Shown piece by piece: positions 8,898 to 18,002 of a stretch of 64,000 bases of DNA. The notes under the pieces are model-generated. The model was not told where the DNA came from. It was given only the letters and a program-made list of their open reading frames with translations, and did not search any database. The position numbers were made by a program, and so were the translations under genes. Source of the stretch: an uncultured Saprospiraceae bacterium (lineage in GTDB: Bacteria > Bacteroidota > Bacteroidia > Chitinophagales > Saprospiraceae). The stretch is from positions 1 to 64,000 of the forward strand of contig CALLPK010000010.1 of the NCBI GenBank assembly GCA_938015415.1, given 5' to 3'. How positions within the stretch are numbered: the first letter of the stretch is position 1; each line of letters opens with the position of its first letter.

Positions 8898-10385
8898 TTA
8901 TTCATTACGCTTCAAATTGTCTAAAAAAGCGGCAGCGGCTGTCCCCAGGGTTTCTTTGCGTTCCGGATTCATTTTATCGTAGGTACGGATCAGCATTCCC
9001 AGTCTTGGATTTTTAAGAAAAAAATCGCGGTTGTTATCCATAAATCGCCAGAAGAGTCCATCCCAGGTTTGTTGCCAATCTCCTTTTTTGTAGTTACTCA
9101 TTTTCATGATATAATTGGAACCGCTGATGTAGGGTTTGGTCGCAAAAAAGCCGCCGTCCGCAAACTGGCTCATACCGTAGACGTTGGGCACCATAACCCA
9201 ATCGTAGGCATCAATAAATACTTCCATAAACCAGCGGTAGACTTCGTCAGGATGAAATTCGCAGAGCAGCATAAAATTACCGAGCACCATGAGACGTTCG
9301 ATGTGGTGGCAGTAACCGTCGCGTAAAATGATTTTTATCGTTTCGTCCACGGGGACGATTCCCGTCGTTCCATCGTAAAAGCTTTTCGGAATTTTCCGAT
9401 CGAATCCCCAAAAGTTCCGGGTTCGGGATTCGGTACCTTTGGCTTCGTACATCCCGCGAATGAATTCCCGCCAGCCGATAATTTGCCGGACAAAACCTTC
9501 TACCGAATTGATGGGCACCTGATTTTTTTCGGCGAACGCCAGGGCGCGGTTGACCACTTCAAGCGGAGCGATCAGGCCTACGTTGAGCATGGGGGTGAGC
9601 ACACTGTGATGTAAGATCGATTCGTTGGCAACAATGGCATCTTCGTAATCGCCAAATTGATGAAAACGGAACTCAAAAAATTGTTGAAGCCACGCTTCCG
9701 TGGCCGTGCGGGTGTACGGATACAGGGGATCAGATTTTAAGGTACCCAGATTACCCGAAAAATATTTTTCTACGTAAGTAACTGCTTCTTTCCAATACTT
9801 GTCTTTTTTGGGATAGGTAATAGCGGGAGGCGTTTTCCCTTTAGGATATTTTTTTCTATTCTCCGCATCGAAACTCCATTTTCCGCCGACGGGCTGATCG
9901 TCTCCCTCGATGAGGATATTGCGTTTTTTCCTTTGTTGTTTATAAAAGGTCGTTTGGAAAAAAGATTTTTTATCCGGTTTAAAAAAAGAGGTTAAATCTT
10001 CTTTGGTGTTGATAAACAATTCGTTTTCGTATTCTACCAATTTAAGGTTGGCTTTTTTTGCGGCACGACGAAGTCTTCGTTCCAAAAGATAATCTGTGGG
10101 ATTGATAAAATGAATTTCTTTAACATCCTTCTTTGCCAATTCCCTGATCAGGATTCGAATATCATGGCGTGGATCGGTTGATTCAACGTATGTGACCTCG
10201 ATTTTTTTCTTTTCCAACTGCGCAGCGTGGGCTTGCATGGAGGCGCGATGGTAAGCGATTTTTTGTTTGTGAAAATTATACTGCCGGAAAAAGAGGTGCT
10301 CTTCTATCAGATAGATCGGAAAACCATTTTTGTGGAGTTCGTGCTTTTGGAAGAGTTGGTGAGGGAAAAGGAGGTTGATGGTCAT
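8898..10385 (-). CDS. Cryptochrome/photolyase-family protein (FeS-BCP-like lineage without FeS ligands)
   Basis: A 495-residue flavoprotein of the deoxyribodipyrimidine photolyase-related family: an N-terminal Rossmann-like antenna domain (residues 1-130) and a helical FAD domain with FVRQIIGWREFIRG, HHIERLMVLGNF and VPNVYGMSQFADGG. It probably uses light to repair UV lesions or senses light. Bacterial relatives of this type usually bind a [4Fe-4S] cluster through four Cys. Here one Cys (DGYCHH) is present, but the C-terminal CxxC and following Cys are replaced by NYKKGDWQQTWDG, so a cluster is unlikely. The start codon lies directly beside a TTTTGGG repeat array, which therefore forms its leader. 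Confidence 0.88.
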   Translation of the reverse strand: MTINLLFPHQLFQKHELHKNGFPIYLIEEHLFFRQYNFHKQKIAYHRASMQAHAAQLEKKKIEVTYVESTDPRHDIRILIRELAKKDVKEIHFINPTDYLLERRLRRAAKKANLKLVEYENELFINTKEDLTSFFKPDKKSFFQTTFYKQQRKKRNILIEGDDQPVGGKWSFDAENRKKYPKGKTPPAITYPKKDKYWKEAVTYVEKYFSGNLGTLKSDPLYPYTRTATEAWLQQFFEFRFHQFGDYEDAIVANESILHHSVLTPMLNVGLIAPLEVVNRALAFAEKNQVPINSVEGFVRQIIGWREFIRGMYEAKGTESRTRNFWGFDRKIPKSFYDGTTGIVPVDETIKIILRDGYCHHIERLMVLGNFMLLCEFHPDEVYRWFMEVFIDAYDWVMVPNVYGMSQFADGGFFATKPYISGSNYIMKMSNYKKGDWQQTWDGLFWRFMDNNRDFFLKNPRLGMLIRTYDKMNPERKETLGTAAAAFLDNLKRNE

Positions 10386-10482
10386 GGGGTTTTGAGTTTT
10401 GAGTTTTGGGTTTTTGAGTTTTGAGTTTTTGAGTTTTGGGTTTTGGGTTTTGGGTTTTGGGTTTTGGGTTTTGGGTTTTGGT
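10386..10482. repeat. Telomere-like TTTTGGG tandem repeat
   Basis: A run of G/T heptamers. Six perfect TTTTGGG copies occupy 10434-10475, followed by a partial copy; the 10386-10433 part is a degenerate version (TTTTGAG and similar). Read on the minus strand it is CCCAAAA repeated and ends right at the photolyase ATG, leaving no visible ribosome-binding site. The G-rich strand could form G-quadruplexes. The stretch to 10724 contains nothing else recognisable apart from a near-promoter TATTTTG at 10691. Confidence 0.9.
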
Positions 10483-10724
10483 TATGTGATATTGATGCTT
10501 TTAAGGAAACAAAAAAAATGCGAGAGAGTTGGGGGAAGTATCAGAATTTTACGCTGAGGGTCTATGCTGAAGCAGTTTCATATTAACTTCAATTGGCACC
10601 ACTAAATACACTGTAACCCAAATAACTCTAATTTTGGTAGTTTCTTTCGAGTTTTAATCTGTGTTATTCTATTTTAAAGACTGATTCGTCTATTTTGCTT
10701 ATTTTTAAAAAAAAGATTATCAAA

Positions 10725-11789
10725 ATGGGATTAAGCGATCAACTTCTCTTTTTCTGTAGTGCACTTGGAGCTTTCAATGGATTTTTTTTGAGTGTCTATT
10801 TTTTATTTTTTCATCGTCCTAAAAAATTATCGAATTATTTTTTGGGTATCCTCATTTTAGCATTGAGTTTGAGAATTGGGAAATCCGTTTTACTTTACTT
10901 CGATCCTGCACTTCCAAAAATCATTTTACAAATTGGGTTAACTGGTTGTTTCTTTATCGGTCCTGCTTTATTTTTCTATTTAAAATCAGAAATTCAAAAT
11001 ATTCAAAAGGTCAGCTGGCAATGGAAAGCGATTTTTCTGAGTTTAACCAGCACCATTCTACTAGCTGGCATTATTTATCCTTACCCAACATATCCTGAAA
11101 TTTGGAATAAATATTATGTGCAACTTATTTATTGGGAATGGTTATTTTTTCTACTCGCCGCACTCTTTATTTTAAGAAACAGTATTATAAAACTATTTTC
11201 TCCTTCACAAAAAGTTACTACGAATGAAAAATGGTGGCTAGGTATTTATGCTAGCAATACCTTAATTTTTTTAGCCTTCTTTTTTGTTCCCCACACCTCT
11301 TATATTTTGGGCTCACTCATTTTTTCTTTTTCAATTTATACCATTGCTATGGTTTTCATCTGGAAAAGAAAATATCAATTCTACTCGACACAAAATTCAG
11401 AGAATAAATACCCCAATAAAAAAATTGACCCAAATACTGCAGACGAATGGGTAAAAAGATTAAATACGGTGATGACAGAAAAAGAAATTTTTAAAAATTC
11501 CAGCCTAAAACTAAAAGACGTCGCCAGCGAAATCGGCATTCCTCCTCATCAACTTTCACAATTACTCAATGATAATCTTGGTAAAAATTTCTCCAACTTT
11601 ACCAACGAATATCGAATAGCATCAGCCTGTCAGTTGCTCACCACTGATCACCATTTGACCCTCGAAGGTATAGGCACCGAAGTAGGTTTTAATTCCAAAT
11701 CTACATTTTACGCTACCTTTAAAAAAGTAAAAGGAATGACACCTGCAAAATTCAAAGCAAAATTGAACAAAAATACTCCAACTTTATAA
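10725..11789 (+). CDS. Membrane-bound AraC-family transcription regulator
   Basis: Residues 1-220 form about seven hydrophobic helices (for example LLFFCSALGAFNGFFLSVYF). The C-terminal 100 residues are an AraC-type double helix-turn-helix: LKDVASEIGIPPHQLSQLL, then IGTEVGFNSKSTFYATFKKVKGMTPAKF. The architecture suggests that a membrane-sensed signal is passed to DNA. The ATG at 10725 is preferred over a TTG at 10695, because the hydrophobic part starts right after it. The sugar dehydrogenase lipoprotein operon follows 75 nt downstream, making it a possible target. Confidence 0.87.
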   Translation: MGLSDQLLFFCSALGAFNGFFLSVYFLFFHRPKKLSNYFLGILILALSLRIGKSVLLYFDPALPKIILQIGLTGCFFIGPALFFYLKSEIQNIQKVSWQWKAIFLSLTSTILLAGIIYPYPTYPEIWNKYYVQLIYWEWLFFLLAALFILRNSIIKLFSPSQKVTTNEKWWLGIYASNTLIFLAFFFVPHTSYILGSLIFSFSIYTIAMVFIWKRKYQFYSTQNSENKYPNKKIDPNTADEWVKRLNTVMTEKEIFKNSSLKLKDVASEIGIPPHQLSQLLNDNLGKNFSNFTNEYRIASACQLLTTDHHLTLEGIGTEVGFNSKSTFYATFKKVKGMTPAKFKAKLNKNTPTL

Positions 11790-11864
11790 TTTCACACTTC
11801 TTTCCTGTTTAAAATCTATCTAGTTCCTGTATTTTTCGTGACCTTGCGAGGAAATACTTTCCCT

Positions 11865-13100
11865 ATGACAAAATTGATTCGTCTTATTTTTCAATTAAAA
11901 AATATTGGATTATTTGGGATCCTACTGCTACTTGCTTACAACTGTTCCCCCAGTGCTCCCACTCCCCTTGTTTCTCCCCAAAAAGAAACCATTATTGAAA
12001 ATCTGAAACGGCCGTGGAGTATGGCTTTTCTATCAGAAAATGAGGTGATCGTGGCGGAAAAAGATGGGGATTTGGTTCGCATAAATTTAGCCACAAAAGA
12101 AAAGCAGATCATCAAAGGATTTCCCGGTGATTTGGCGGACAGCATCATGATGAATAAAGATAAATTTGATTTTGGAATTTTTCCGAAAGACGCCGACGGG
12201 TACAAAGCGAAATACAATGCGGGTATTTTTGAAATTTTAATAGATCCAAATTTTAAAGAAAACAACTGGATTTATGTTTCTTATGTTTCGCAAAATGAGG
12301 AAGAAAAGTCTACGACCAAAGTCATTCGGGCAAAATTAATAACGGATAAGCTGTCAGAAATTCAAACCCTTTTCCTGGCAACGCCATACGCGCATGGCCT
12401 TTTTCACTATGGTGGCGGAATGACTTTTGGGAATGATGGAAATCTATATTTTACCATTGGAGAACGACTATTTAATGAAGTTTTAGAGCCCCAAATCCCA
12501 ATAGCTCAAGATCTAAAAGATAAACGTGGAAAAATTTATCGACTCCATCCGGATGGTTCCATTCCTGATGATAACCCTGACTTTGGGGAAGACTCCGTTG
12601 ACGGAATATTTGCCGTCGGAATTCGCGCCGCACAAGGAATCACTAAACATCCAGAAACCGGACAAATTTGGTTTTCGGAACATGGAACAATTCAGGGTGA
12701 CGAAATTAACATTTTAGAAAAAGGAGCAAATTACGGCTGGCCGGTGACTACTTCAGGCAAGTACAGAGATAAAAATTATCAACCTCCCAAAATGGAAGAA
12801 AAAACATTTACCGACCCAGTTTGGTATTGGTTACATACCGTAGCCCCAACGGGGCTAACTTTCTATACGGGTAGTGAATTTCCACTTTGGAAAAACAACC
12901 TGATTGTTCCAGGTCTTTCCAGAGGTAGTCTTTGGCGGCTGACTCTAGAAGGAGAAACGCTCAAAAGCGCAGAAGAGTTATTCCTGGATGATCGGGTACG
13001 AACTAGAAAAGCAGTCGTTAGTCCGGAAGGAAAACTGTATATTTTAACCGACGAAACGAATGGTCGAATTATTAGAATTAAAAATCAATCATCATTATGA
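11865..13100 (+). CDS. PQQ-type glucose/sorbosone dehydrogenase family lipoprotein
   Basis: A six-bladed propeller protein of the soluble aldose dehydrogenase (YliI/GSDH) family: LKRPWSMAFL at the start of the propeller, GLFHYGGGMTFG, and the family hallmark GDEINILEKGANYGWP. It probably oxidises sugars in the periplasm or at the cell surface. From the ATG at 11865 there is a hydrophobic signal ending in LLLLAYNC, with Cys27 as the likely lipidation site; the GTG at 11838 would only add nine residues. The stop codon overlaps the next start (ATGA). Confidence 0.85.
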   Translation: MTKLIRLIFQLKNIGLFGILLLLAYNCSPSAPTPLVSPQKETIIENLKRPWSMAFLSENEVIVAEKDGDLVRINLATKEKQIIKGFPGDLADSIMMNKDKFDFGIFPKDADGYKAKYNAGIFEILIDPNFKENNWIYVSYVSQNEEEKSTTKVIRAKLITDKLSEIQTLFLATPYAHGLFHYGGGMTFGNDGNLYFTIGERLFNEVLEPQIPIAQDLKDKRGKIYRLHPDGSIPDDNPDFGEDSVDGIFAVGIRAAQGITKHPETGQIWFSEHGTIQGDEINILEKGANYGWPVTTSGKYRDKNYQPPKMEEKTFTDPVWYWLHTVAPTGLTFYTGSEFPLWKNNLIVPGLSRGSLWRLTLEGETLKSAEELFLDDRVRTRKAVVSPEGKLYILTDETNGRIIRIKNQSSL

Positions 13101-13546
13101 AATCATTTACCTTGTTCTTACTACTTTTTTCTTTAGTGTATTTTTCTTGTGGACCAAAAGTTTCACCTCAACAAACTTCCGTTAATAATCCAGCGGAGGA
13201 AGCCCTAATCAGGTCTACTATCGAAAATTATTTTGAAGGCTGGATGACTGGCGATACCACTAAAATTGGTAGTGCGATGCATGCCACTTGCCAGCTAAAA
13301 AACATTAAAGATGGGGGCGTCATCATTTTTGACAGAGCTACTTATTTAGGATTTTTCAAACCTCGACCGAGAAGAGAAAATTCAGGAGGAAAAATTATCG
13401 ACATTGATATTACCGAAAATATCGCTGCCGCAAAATGTGAAATTGAAACACCTGATAGATTATTTACTGACTATTTTAACATGATGAAAATTGGTGAGCG
13501 CTGGTATATTGTCGATAAGATCGCTACCAATGTAGCGAAAGAGTAA
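13097..13546 (+). CDS. Small lipoprotein, lumazine-binding/NTF2-like fold
   Basis: A 149-residue protein with a lipoprotein signal (C18 in YFSCGP) and a domain of about 115 residues resembling the putative lumazine-binding/SnoaL-like family (EEALIRSTIENYFEGWMTGD ... ERWYIVDKI). Such proteins often bind small ligands; the ligand is unknown. The start overlaps the stop of the sugar dehydrogenase gene by 4 nt, so the two are translationally coupled. Confidence 0.8.
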   Translation: MKSFTLFLLLFSLVYFSCGPKVSPQQTSVNNPAEEALIRSTIENYFEGWMTGDTTKIGSAMHATCQLKNIKDGGVIIFDRATYLGFFKPRPRRENSGGKIIDIDITENIAAAKCEIETPDRLFTDYFNMMKIGERWYIVDKIATNVAKE

Positions 13547-13580
13547 TTTTCCAAAGCGTGTCCCACAAAGTATGTCTCAT

Positions 13581-13612
13581 GGCTTCCCGCACCTCAAATC
13601 CTTAAGGAAGCC
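13581..13612 (+). terminator. Possible terminator hairpin
   Basis: GGCTTCC and GGAAGCC, 18 nt apart, 35 nt after the lipoprotein stop. There is no T tract, so termination is uncertain. Confidence 0.3.
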
Positions 13613-13770
13613 TAGCGCGCAGACACCCTTTAGAGGAGCGTCTTTTTTCCAAACCGGTAGACAACCATTGGAAATATTTGTTGTCATTTTATTACTGGAT
13701 GAGTAATAGACTTTATTCTAATAGTATGGCCACTATTAATATTTTTTTTAATAAAAATAAATCCTCCATC

Positions 13771-14397
13771 ATGAAAAAAAATCCTCGTAGAAATTTTCTA
13801 AAAAAATCAGTGATTGCTACTGGCAGTTTACTCCCACTTTCTCAAATGTCCTTCGCTACCCCTTCTGCTGACTTAACACAAGACCCGATAAATTTTATTG
13901 GACCCCGAAAGGGATTCACCCCCAAAGTCGGCACCTTAGTTTCCATGATGAACTTTATGCGCAGTATTATTTTACGTCCGATTCAGGGACTGAGCACCAA
14001 AGATTTGGATTTTTTACTGGATGAAAAGGCGAATTCGATCGGAGCGATGCTGCTCCACCTGGCTGCCGTTGAACGATATTACCAGGAGGATACCTTCGAT
14101 GGAAAAACGTGGGATTTGCCCGCCAAGGAAAATCATCTTTGGGAGGCAGCGAGTGATTTGGGTGATAAAGGAAGAGCAGAAATCAAGGGCTATCCGCTGG
14201 ATTTTTATTTAAAAGTACTGGAAGAAAGTCGCGCTTTCAGCATTGCAGAAATGAAAAAACGGGACGACGAATGGTTGACGAGCGAACTCCAGTTTTGGGG
14301 CAGCACTTCGAATAACTATTGCAAATGGTTTCACGTGGTGGAACACGAGTCCAATCACAATGGTCAGATCAAGATGGTGAAGAGTCGGATTGGGTAG
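13771..14397 (+). CDS. DinB-family protein with Tat-type signal
   Basis: From the ATG at 13771 the protein has 208 residues and starts with a twin-arginine-like signal (RRNFLKKSVIATGSLLPL). The mature part is a DinB-like four-helix bundle; the three expected metal-binding His appear in LLHLAAVE, HVVEHE and SNHNGQ. DinB-fold proteins are metal-binding, often thiol transferases; the substrate here is unknown. Export by the Tat system would fit a protein that binds its metal in the cytoplasm (inference). Confidence 0.82.
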   Translation: MKKNPRRNFLKKSVIATGSLLPLSQMSFATPSADLTQDPINFIGPRKGFTPKVGTLVSMMNFMRSIILRPIQGLSTKDLDFLLDEKANSIGAMLLHLAAVERYYQEDTFDGKTWDLPAKENHLWEAASDLGDKGRAEIKGYPLDFYLKVLEESRAFSIAEMKKRDDEWLTSELQFWGSTSNNYCKWFHVVEHESNHNGQIKMVKSRIG

Positions 14398-14710
14398 TAA
14401 AAGTCGTTTACTATTCTTCCGTTTACTAAGCTTTATGAAACAATATTTTTATAAAAAATGGAAAAAACGTTTACCAAATCTTTGGGAAATATGTAGTATT
14501 CATTTCAAGCTTTTCTTAAAAAAACGGAGGGGAACGGGGTTGAAGGAAATTATTTTCCAAAAGCCTTATGCAAACCGCTCACGTTTCTCTCGATTAAAAC
14601 CATTTACGAATTTTAGTGAAGGAAGATGTGTTAAATTTATCTCCCGTGTACTAGGAAGTAAAAAAAGAAGTTTTTAAAGTAAAATATTTTAATACTTTAA
14701 ATTCCAAATA
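14398..14710. other. AT-rich spacer, no gene supported
   Basis: A 95-codon open frame overlaps the DinB stop, but its Lys/Arg/Phe-rich product looks random. CGTTTAC(C/T)-type words occur at 14404, 14420 and 14468 and recur in the terminator at 15479-15545; this may be a short dispersed repeat. Confidence 0.4.
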
Positions 14711-15463
14711 TTGAATATCAAACCTACTTTAATCATCTTTTTGATAACCGGGCTCATTTGCTCCTCCACTCCAGACTTATCAGCACAATGGGGACCTAAA
14801 ATATCAAATTCTATTGATTTGATTTTGGGAGTAGATATGGGATTTAGAATTATTGATTATAACCAGACTAGTCAAACAGGCGCAAGGGAATACCAGAATA
14901 GAAGTGAGTTTGAAACATACAAACCGAATTATAGATTTGGCCTCAACTATGTTCGCGGAGTTAGTCGATCACTATCGCTCAAAACAGGGGTGCGATTATC
15001 AAATCCTGGGTTTACGATTTCAGGAGTGGACGATATTGACCCTACTGAGAACATTAATACGATTGAAAAACAACTAAATACCAATCGGCAGGGATCGGAC
15101 TTCAAATATGGTTATCAACTAATAGAGATTCCATTGGGATTACGGTATACTTTAACCAAGCAGACTTGTGAACCGTTTTTTGAAATAGGAATTTCTACCA
15201 ACCTGTATTGGAGAACCAAGATAAAACGAAAAAGGTATAACCAAAGCGGGTTTAGTACAACGATCGTTCACGATAAAAAAATTAAGAAATTAAATTACGT
15301 AGGATTTCTATCCTTGGGTGGAAACATCAACCTGACTCCCGATTTTTCCGGGTTTACTCAATTAATTGCCAGATACCAGCTGAATCAACTACGGGAAAGT
15401 GCCTTGAGCGAAAGGATCGTCAGTATAGGATTTGAATGTGGAATAAGAAGATACATTTATTAA
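14711..15463 (+). CDS. Outer-membrane beta-barrel protein (PorT-like)
   Basis: A 250-residue exported protein: hydrophobic signal (LIIFLITGLICSS, cleavage probably after SAQ), then alternating strands such as YRFGLNYVRG and LGLRYTLTK, ending in an aromatic/hydrophobic terminal strand. This is the pattern of small Bacteroidota outer-membrane barrels. The start appears to be a TTG, as no ATG precedes the signal sequence. Function unknown. It is convergent with the GH30 gene and shares a symmetrical terminator with it. Confidence 0.75.
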   Translation: MNIKPTLIIFLITGLICSSTPDLSAQWGPKISNSIDLILGVDMGFRIIDYNQTSQTGAREYQNRSEFETYKPNYRFGLNYVRGVSRSLSLKTGVRLSNPGFTISGVDDIDPTENINTIEKQLNTNRQGSDFKYGYQLIEIPLGLRYTLTKQTCEPFFEIGISTNLYWRTKIKRKRYNQSGFSTTIVHDKKIKKLNYVGFLSLGGNINLTPDFSGFTQLIARYQLNQLRESALSERIVSIGFECGIRRYIY

Positions 15464-15478
15464 AAATAATATTAAAAA

Positions 15479-15545
15479 CGTTTACCAAACCTTAAGAAAA
15501 CTGGTTAGAAACCATCTTAAGTTTTTCCTAGAGGTTTGGTAAACG
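15479..15545. terminator. Bidirectional terminator between convergent genes
   Basis: A 13-nt perfect inverted repeat, CGTTTACCAAACC (15479-15491) and its complement (15533-15545), enclosing a further CTTAAG...CTTAAG and GGTT/AACC symmetry. It sits exactly between two gene ends. Confidence 0.75.
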
Positions 15546-15556
15546 GGATTGATTAT

Positions 15557-17041
15557 TTAATAAAGGAGCGTCTGCATCGCGTGTGGTAAAATCTCTTCCT
15601 GAATTGCTTGAGTCCCTACGTATAATTTATAGCTGATTTTTTCATCCGTGGGATTCATAACTACGGTTGCCATTATACCATTTTCATTTAAAAAGGACGT
15701 ACTTAACAAAGTACTTCGACTACTGACGGTACTTACCCTTTTAGCATTTGGCCGGACATATTTTGAGAAGTGTCCAATATAATAATAACTGGGCGTGTAA
15801 ATTAATTCGCCGGATTTCGTATCTCCGTGAATGGGAGCAAAGCATAAATTTTTAACGTGATTGGGTCCTCCCGTTTCGTCCAATAAAACGTTCCAGTCGG
15901 TCCAGGCTACAGTTCCCTGATTAAAATCATTGATCATCGAACGACCATACCGTTCTGCGTTGGGCCAGTATTGATATTTTTTAGCATCAAAACTCTCGTT
16001 ACAACCTTCCGTAAAAACCAAATTTTTATCTGGATAAGATTCTTTGACATTATCCAAGTTGGTAAACATCGGTTCGCCACCGGTCCAGGTTTCGTACCAG
16101 TGGAATCCAATACCCCACGCGTATTTGGAAGCTTCGGGATCATCAAAAATAGTGTTGGCTCGATTGACTATTAGGTCTCGATTATGATCCCAAACAATAA
16201 TTTTTTTATCTCCCAGTCCTTCTTTTTCCAGGGTGGGTCCCAGGTGATTTTTCAAGAAGTCTCGTTCCTGTTCTGCGGTATAAATGCAAGACTCCCAACG
16301 TTGTGTAGCCATCGGTTCATTTTGAATCGTCAATCCCCAAATGGGCATACCTTCGGCTTCGTAAGCTTTGATAAATTTAGCGTAATACAATGCCCAGGCG
16401 TCAAAATATTCTGGTAAAAGGCTTCCACCTTGCAGCATATTTTTATTGGTTTTCATAAATGCGGGAGGACTCCAGGGACTTACGTATAACGGTAGTTTTC
16501 CTCCAGCCATTGCGGTTGCTTTTTTGATCAAAGGAATCCGAAGTTCCCGATCGGGATCGATGTTAAAGGTTTTTAATTCTTTGTCTTCGTCCGAAACGTA
16601 GGTATAACTTCCTTTACTAAAATCACAGCTATGAATATGCGTACGAAGCAAGGTATACCCAATTCCTTCATCTTTCGAATAATATGCTTTTAAAAATTCT
16701 TCTTGTTTTTCCTTCGGCATCGCGTCAAAGACGATCGCAGAAGCATCCGTGATCGCCCCACCAATTCCCATAAAAGTTTGAAAGATTTTGTTGGGATTTA
16801 CAAATACGGAGACCTCTGATTCTAAGGGTTGACTCGCTTTTGCAAAGGTTTTGTTGGCGGTGGACGTCAATCTTAAATCTGTATTCTCGGCGGTATTAAT
16901 TACTTGAACTGTTTTTCCTGCCACCATAAATGGCGCGTTACTTTCTGCCTTCACGGTGGGGGATTCTGGTTTGTTTTCATCTGTACTATTACATCCCAAA
17001 AGACATAAGAAAAGAAAGGAGAGGTTAATTATTTTTTTCAT
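15557..17041 (-). CDS. Glycoside hydrolase family 30 lipoprotein
   Basis: From the ATG at 17041 the product has 494 residues with a lipoprotein signal (C17 in CLLGCNS). The catalytic domain is a GH30 (beta/alpha)8 barrel: GIGGAITDASA at the start, acid/base Glu in TIQNEPMA and nucleophile Glu in VFTEGCNE. A C-terminal beta-sandwich follows (VVMNPTDEKISYKLYV). The family includes glucosylceramidases and beta-1,6-glucanases; the exact substrate cannot be told. It probably acts at the cell surface on beta-linked glucans. Confidence 0.9.
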   Translation of the reverse strand: MKKIINLSFLFLCLLGCNSTDENKPESPTVKAESNAPFMVAGKTVQVINTAENTDLRLTSTANKTFAKASQPLESEVSVFVNPNKIFQTFMGIGGAITDASAIVFDAMPKEKQEEFLKAYYSKDEGIGYTLLRTHIHSCDFSKGSYTYVSDEDKELKTFNIDPDRELRIPLIKKATAMAGGKLPLYVSPWSPPAFMKTNKNMLQGGSLLPEYFDAWALYYAKFIKAYEAEGMPIWGLTIQNEPMATQRWESCIYTAEQERDFLKNHLGPTLEKEGLGDKKIIVWDHNRDLIVNRANTIFDDPEASKYAWGIGFHWYETWTGGEPMFTNLDNVKESYPDKNLVFTEGCNESFDAKKYQYWPNAERYGRSMINDFNQGTVAWTDWNVLLDETGGPNHVKNLCFAPIHGDTKSGELIYTPSYYYIGHFSKYVRPNAKRVSTVSSRSTLLSTSFLNENGIMATVVMNPTDEKISYKLYVGTQAIQEEILPHAMQTLLY

Positions 17042-17444
17042 TAGAAGTTTTTTTATAAAAAATGACTTGTTCAAGTATAAAATTAGCGCTACTCTGCGAA
17101 ATTTCGACATTTTTTTTTGAAATACCGTTATTTCAAGGTCGGAAAATTCAGAGACGGGGAAGGACAGTTAAGGATTTTCAAAAAAAAGTAATAGAGAATA
17201 ATTTATGCGCTATGCCACAGGAGTTATATTAATAAATACAGATCGAAAATACTGACAATCCAATTTTTTGGATGATTGACTTTATAAAGAACGCCTGGCC
17301 GTTTATCTGAAAAGATAAATTTCACAGTTGCGGCATAGGGTGGTACGCAAATCAGCCGTCACTTACATGCATGGTTCCTTACCGAATTTTAATTTGAAGT
17401 TGTTTAAAAACTTCACTCATTTTCAACCACAAAAAATACCAGCT
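17042..17444. other. Divergent spacer, no gene seen
   Basis: About 400 nt between the divergent GH30 and barrel genes. An open frame from 17328 runs into the barrel gene but has no coding character before its ATG at 17445. No exact TAnnTTTG promoter match was found. Confidence 0.4.
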
Positions 17445-18002
17445 ATGAAAAATTTAATGCTAATCGTTTTGAGTCTTATGCTAAGTTTATCTCTATTAGC
17501 ACAAGAAGAAAAAAAGGCTACCTTTTCCCGAAAAGGGCGAATCCTGGTTGAAACGGGATATAGTCTTTCAGGTCGTCTTGGCACCGGTGGAGGCACGGGT
17601 TCTTCCGTAGAATTCGGAGGTTCAGGTGGAGGTACCCTTTACAATATTAGTCTTGAAGGCGGTTATTTTATCTCTGATGATTTTGCCTTAAAAGGTAGAT
17701 TTGGAATTTCAGGTTTGGGCGTCCGTAACGGTACCATAACTAATTTTTCGGCGGGTGGTAAATATTATATAATGGGTCGTATACCAGCGGAATTGACGCT
17801 GGGGGTGTATGGATATGCCTCCTCCTTTGGTAATGAAAAGAATATATTTTTTTTAGGGAATACAAGAATTGGCTATGGAATCCCGCTCGCTGAAAACATT
17901 AATTTGGAGCCCTTCGTGGGTATCCTTTTTGGAGAGGATTTTGACCCGGAAGATACGCAACCCGTGGGACAATTTGGGATCAGCTTTTCGATGTTTTTGT
18001 AG
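17445..18002 (+). CDS. Small outer-membrane beta-barrel protein
   Basis: A 185-residue protein starting at the ATG at 17445, with a signal peptide (LMLIVLSLMLSLSLLAQ) and a Gly-rich barrel (for example YSLSGRLGTGGGTGSS) ending in FGISFSMFL, a typical barrel-closing strand. It resembles general outer-membrane barrel proteins of Bacteroidota. Function unknown. Confidence 0.75.
   Translation: MKNLMLIVLSLMLSLSLLAQEEKKATFSRKGRILVETGYSLSGRLGTGGGTGSSVEFGGSGGGTLYNISLEGGYFISDDFALKGRFGISGLGVRNGTITNFSAGGKYYIMGRIPAELTLGVYGYASSFGNEKNIFFLGNTRIGYGIPLAENINLEPFVGILFGEDFDPEDTQPVGQFGISFSMFL

Noticed and set aside
14390-14677. 95-codon frame after the DinB gene
   Set aside because: Lys/Arg/Phe-rich random-looking product from AT-rich spacer, overlapping the DinB stop.
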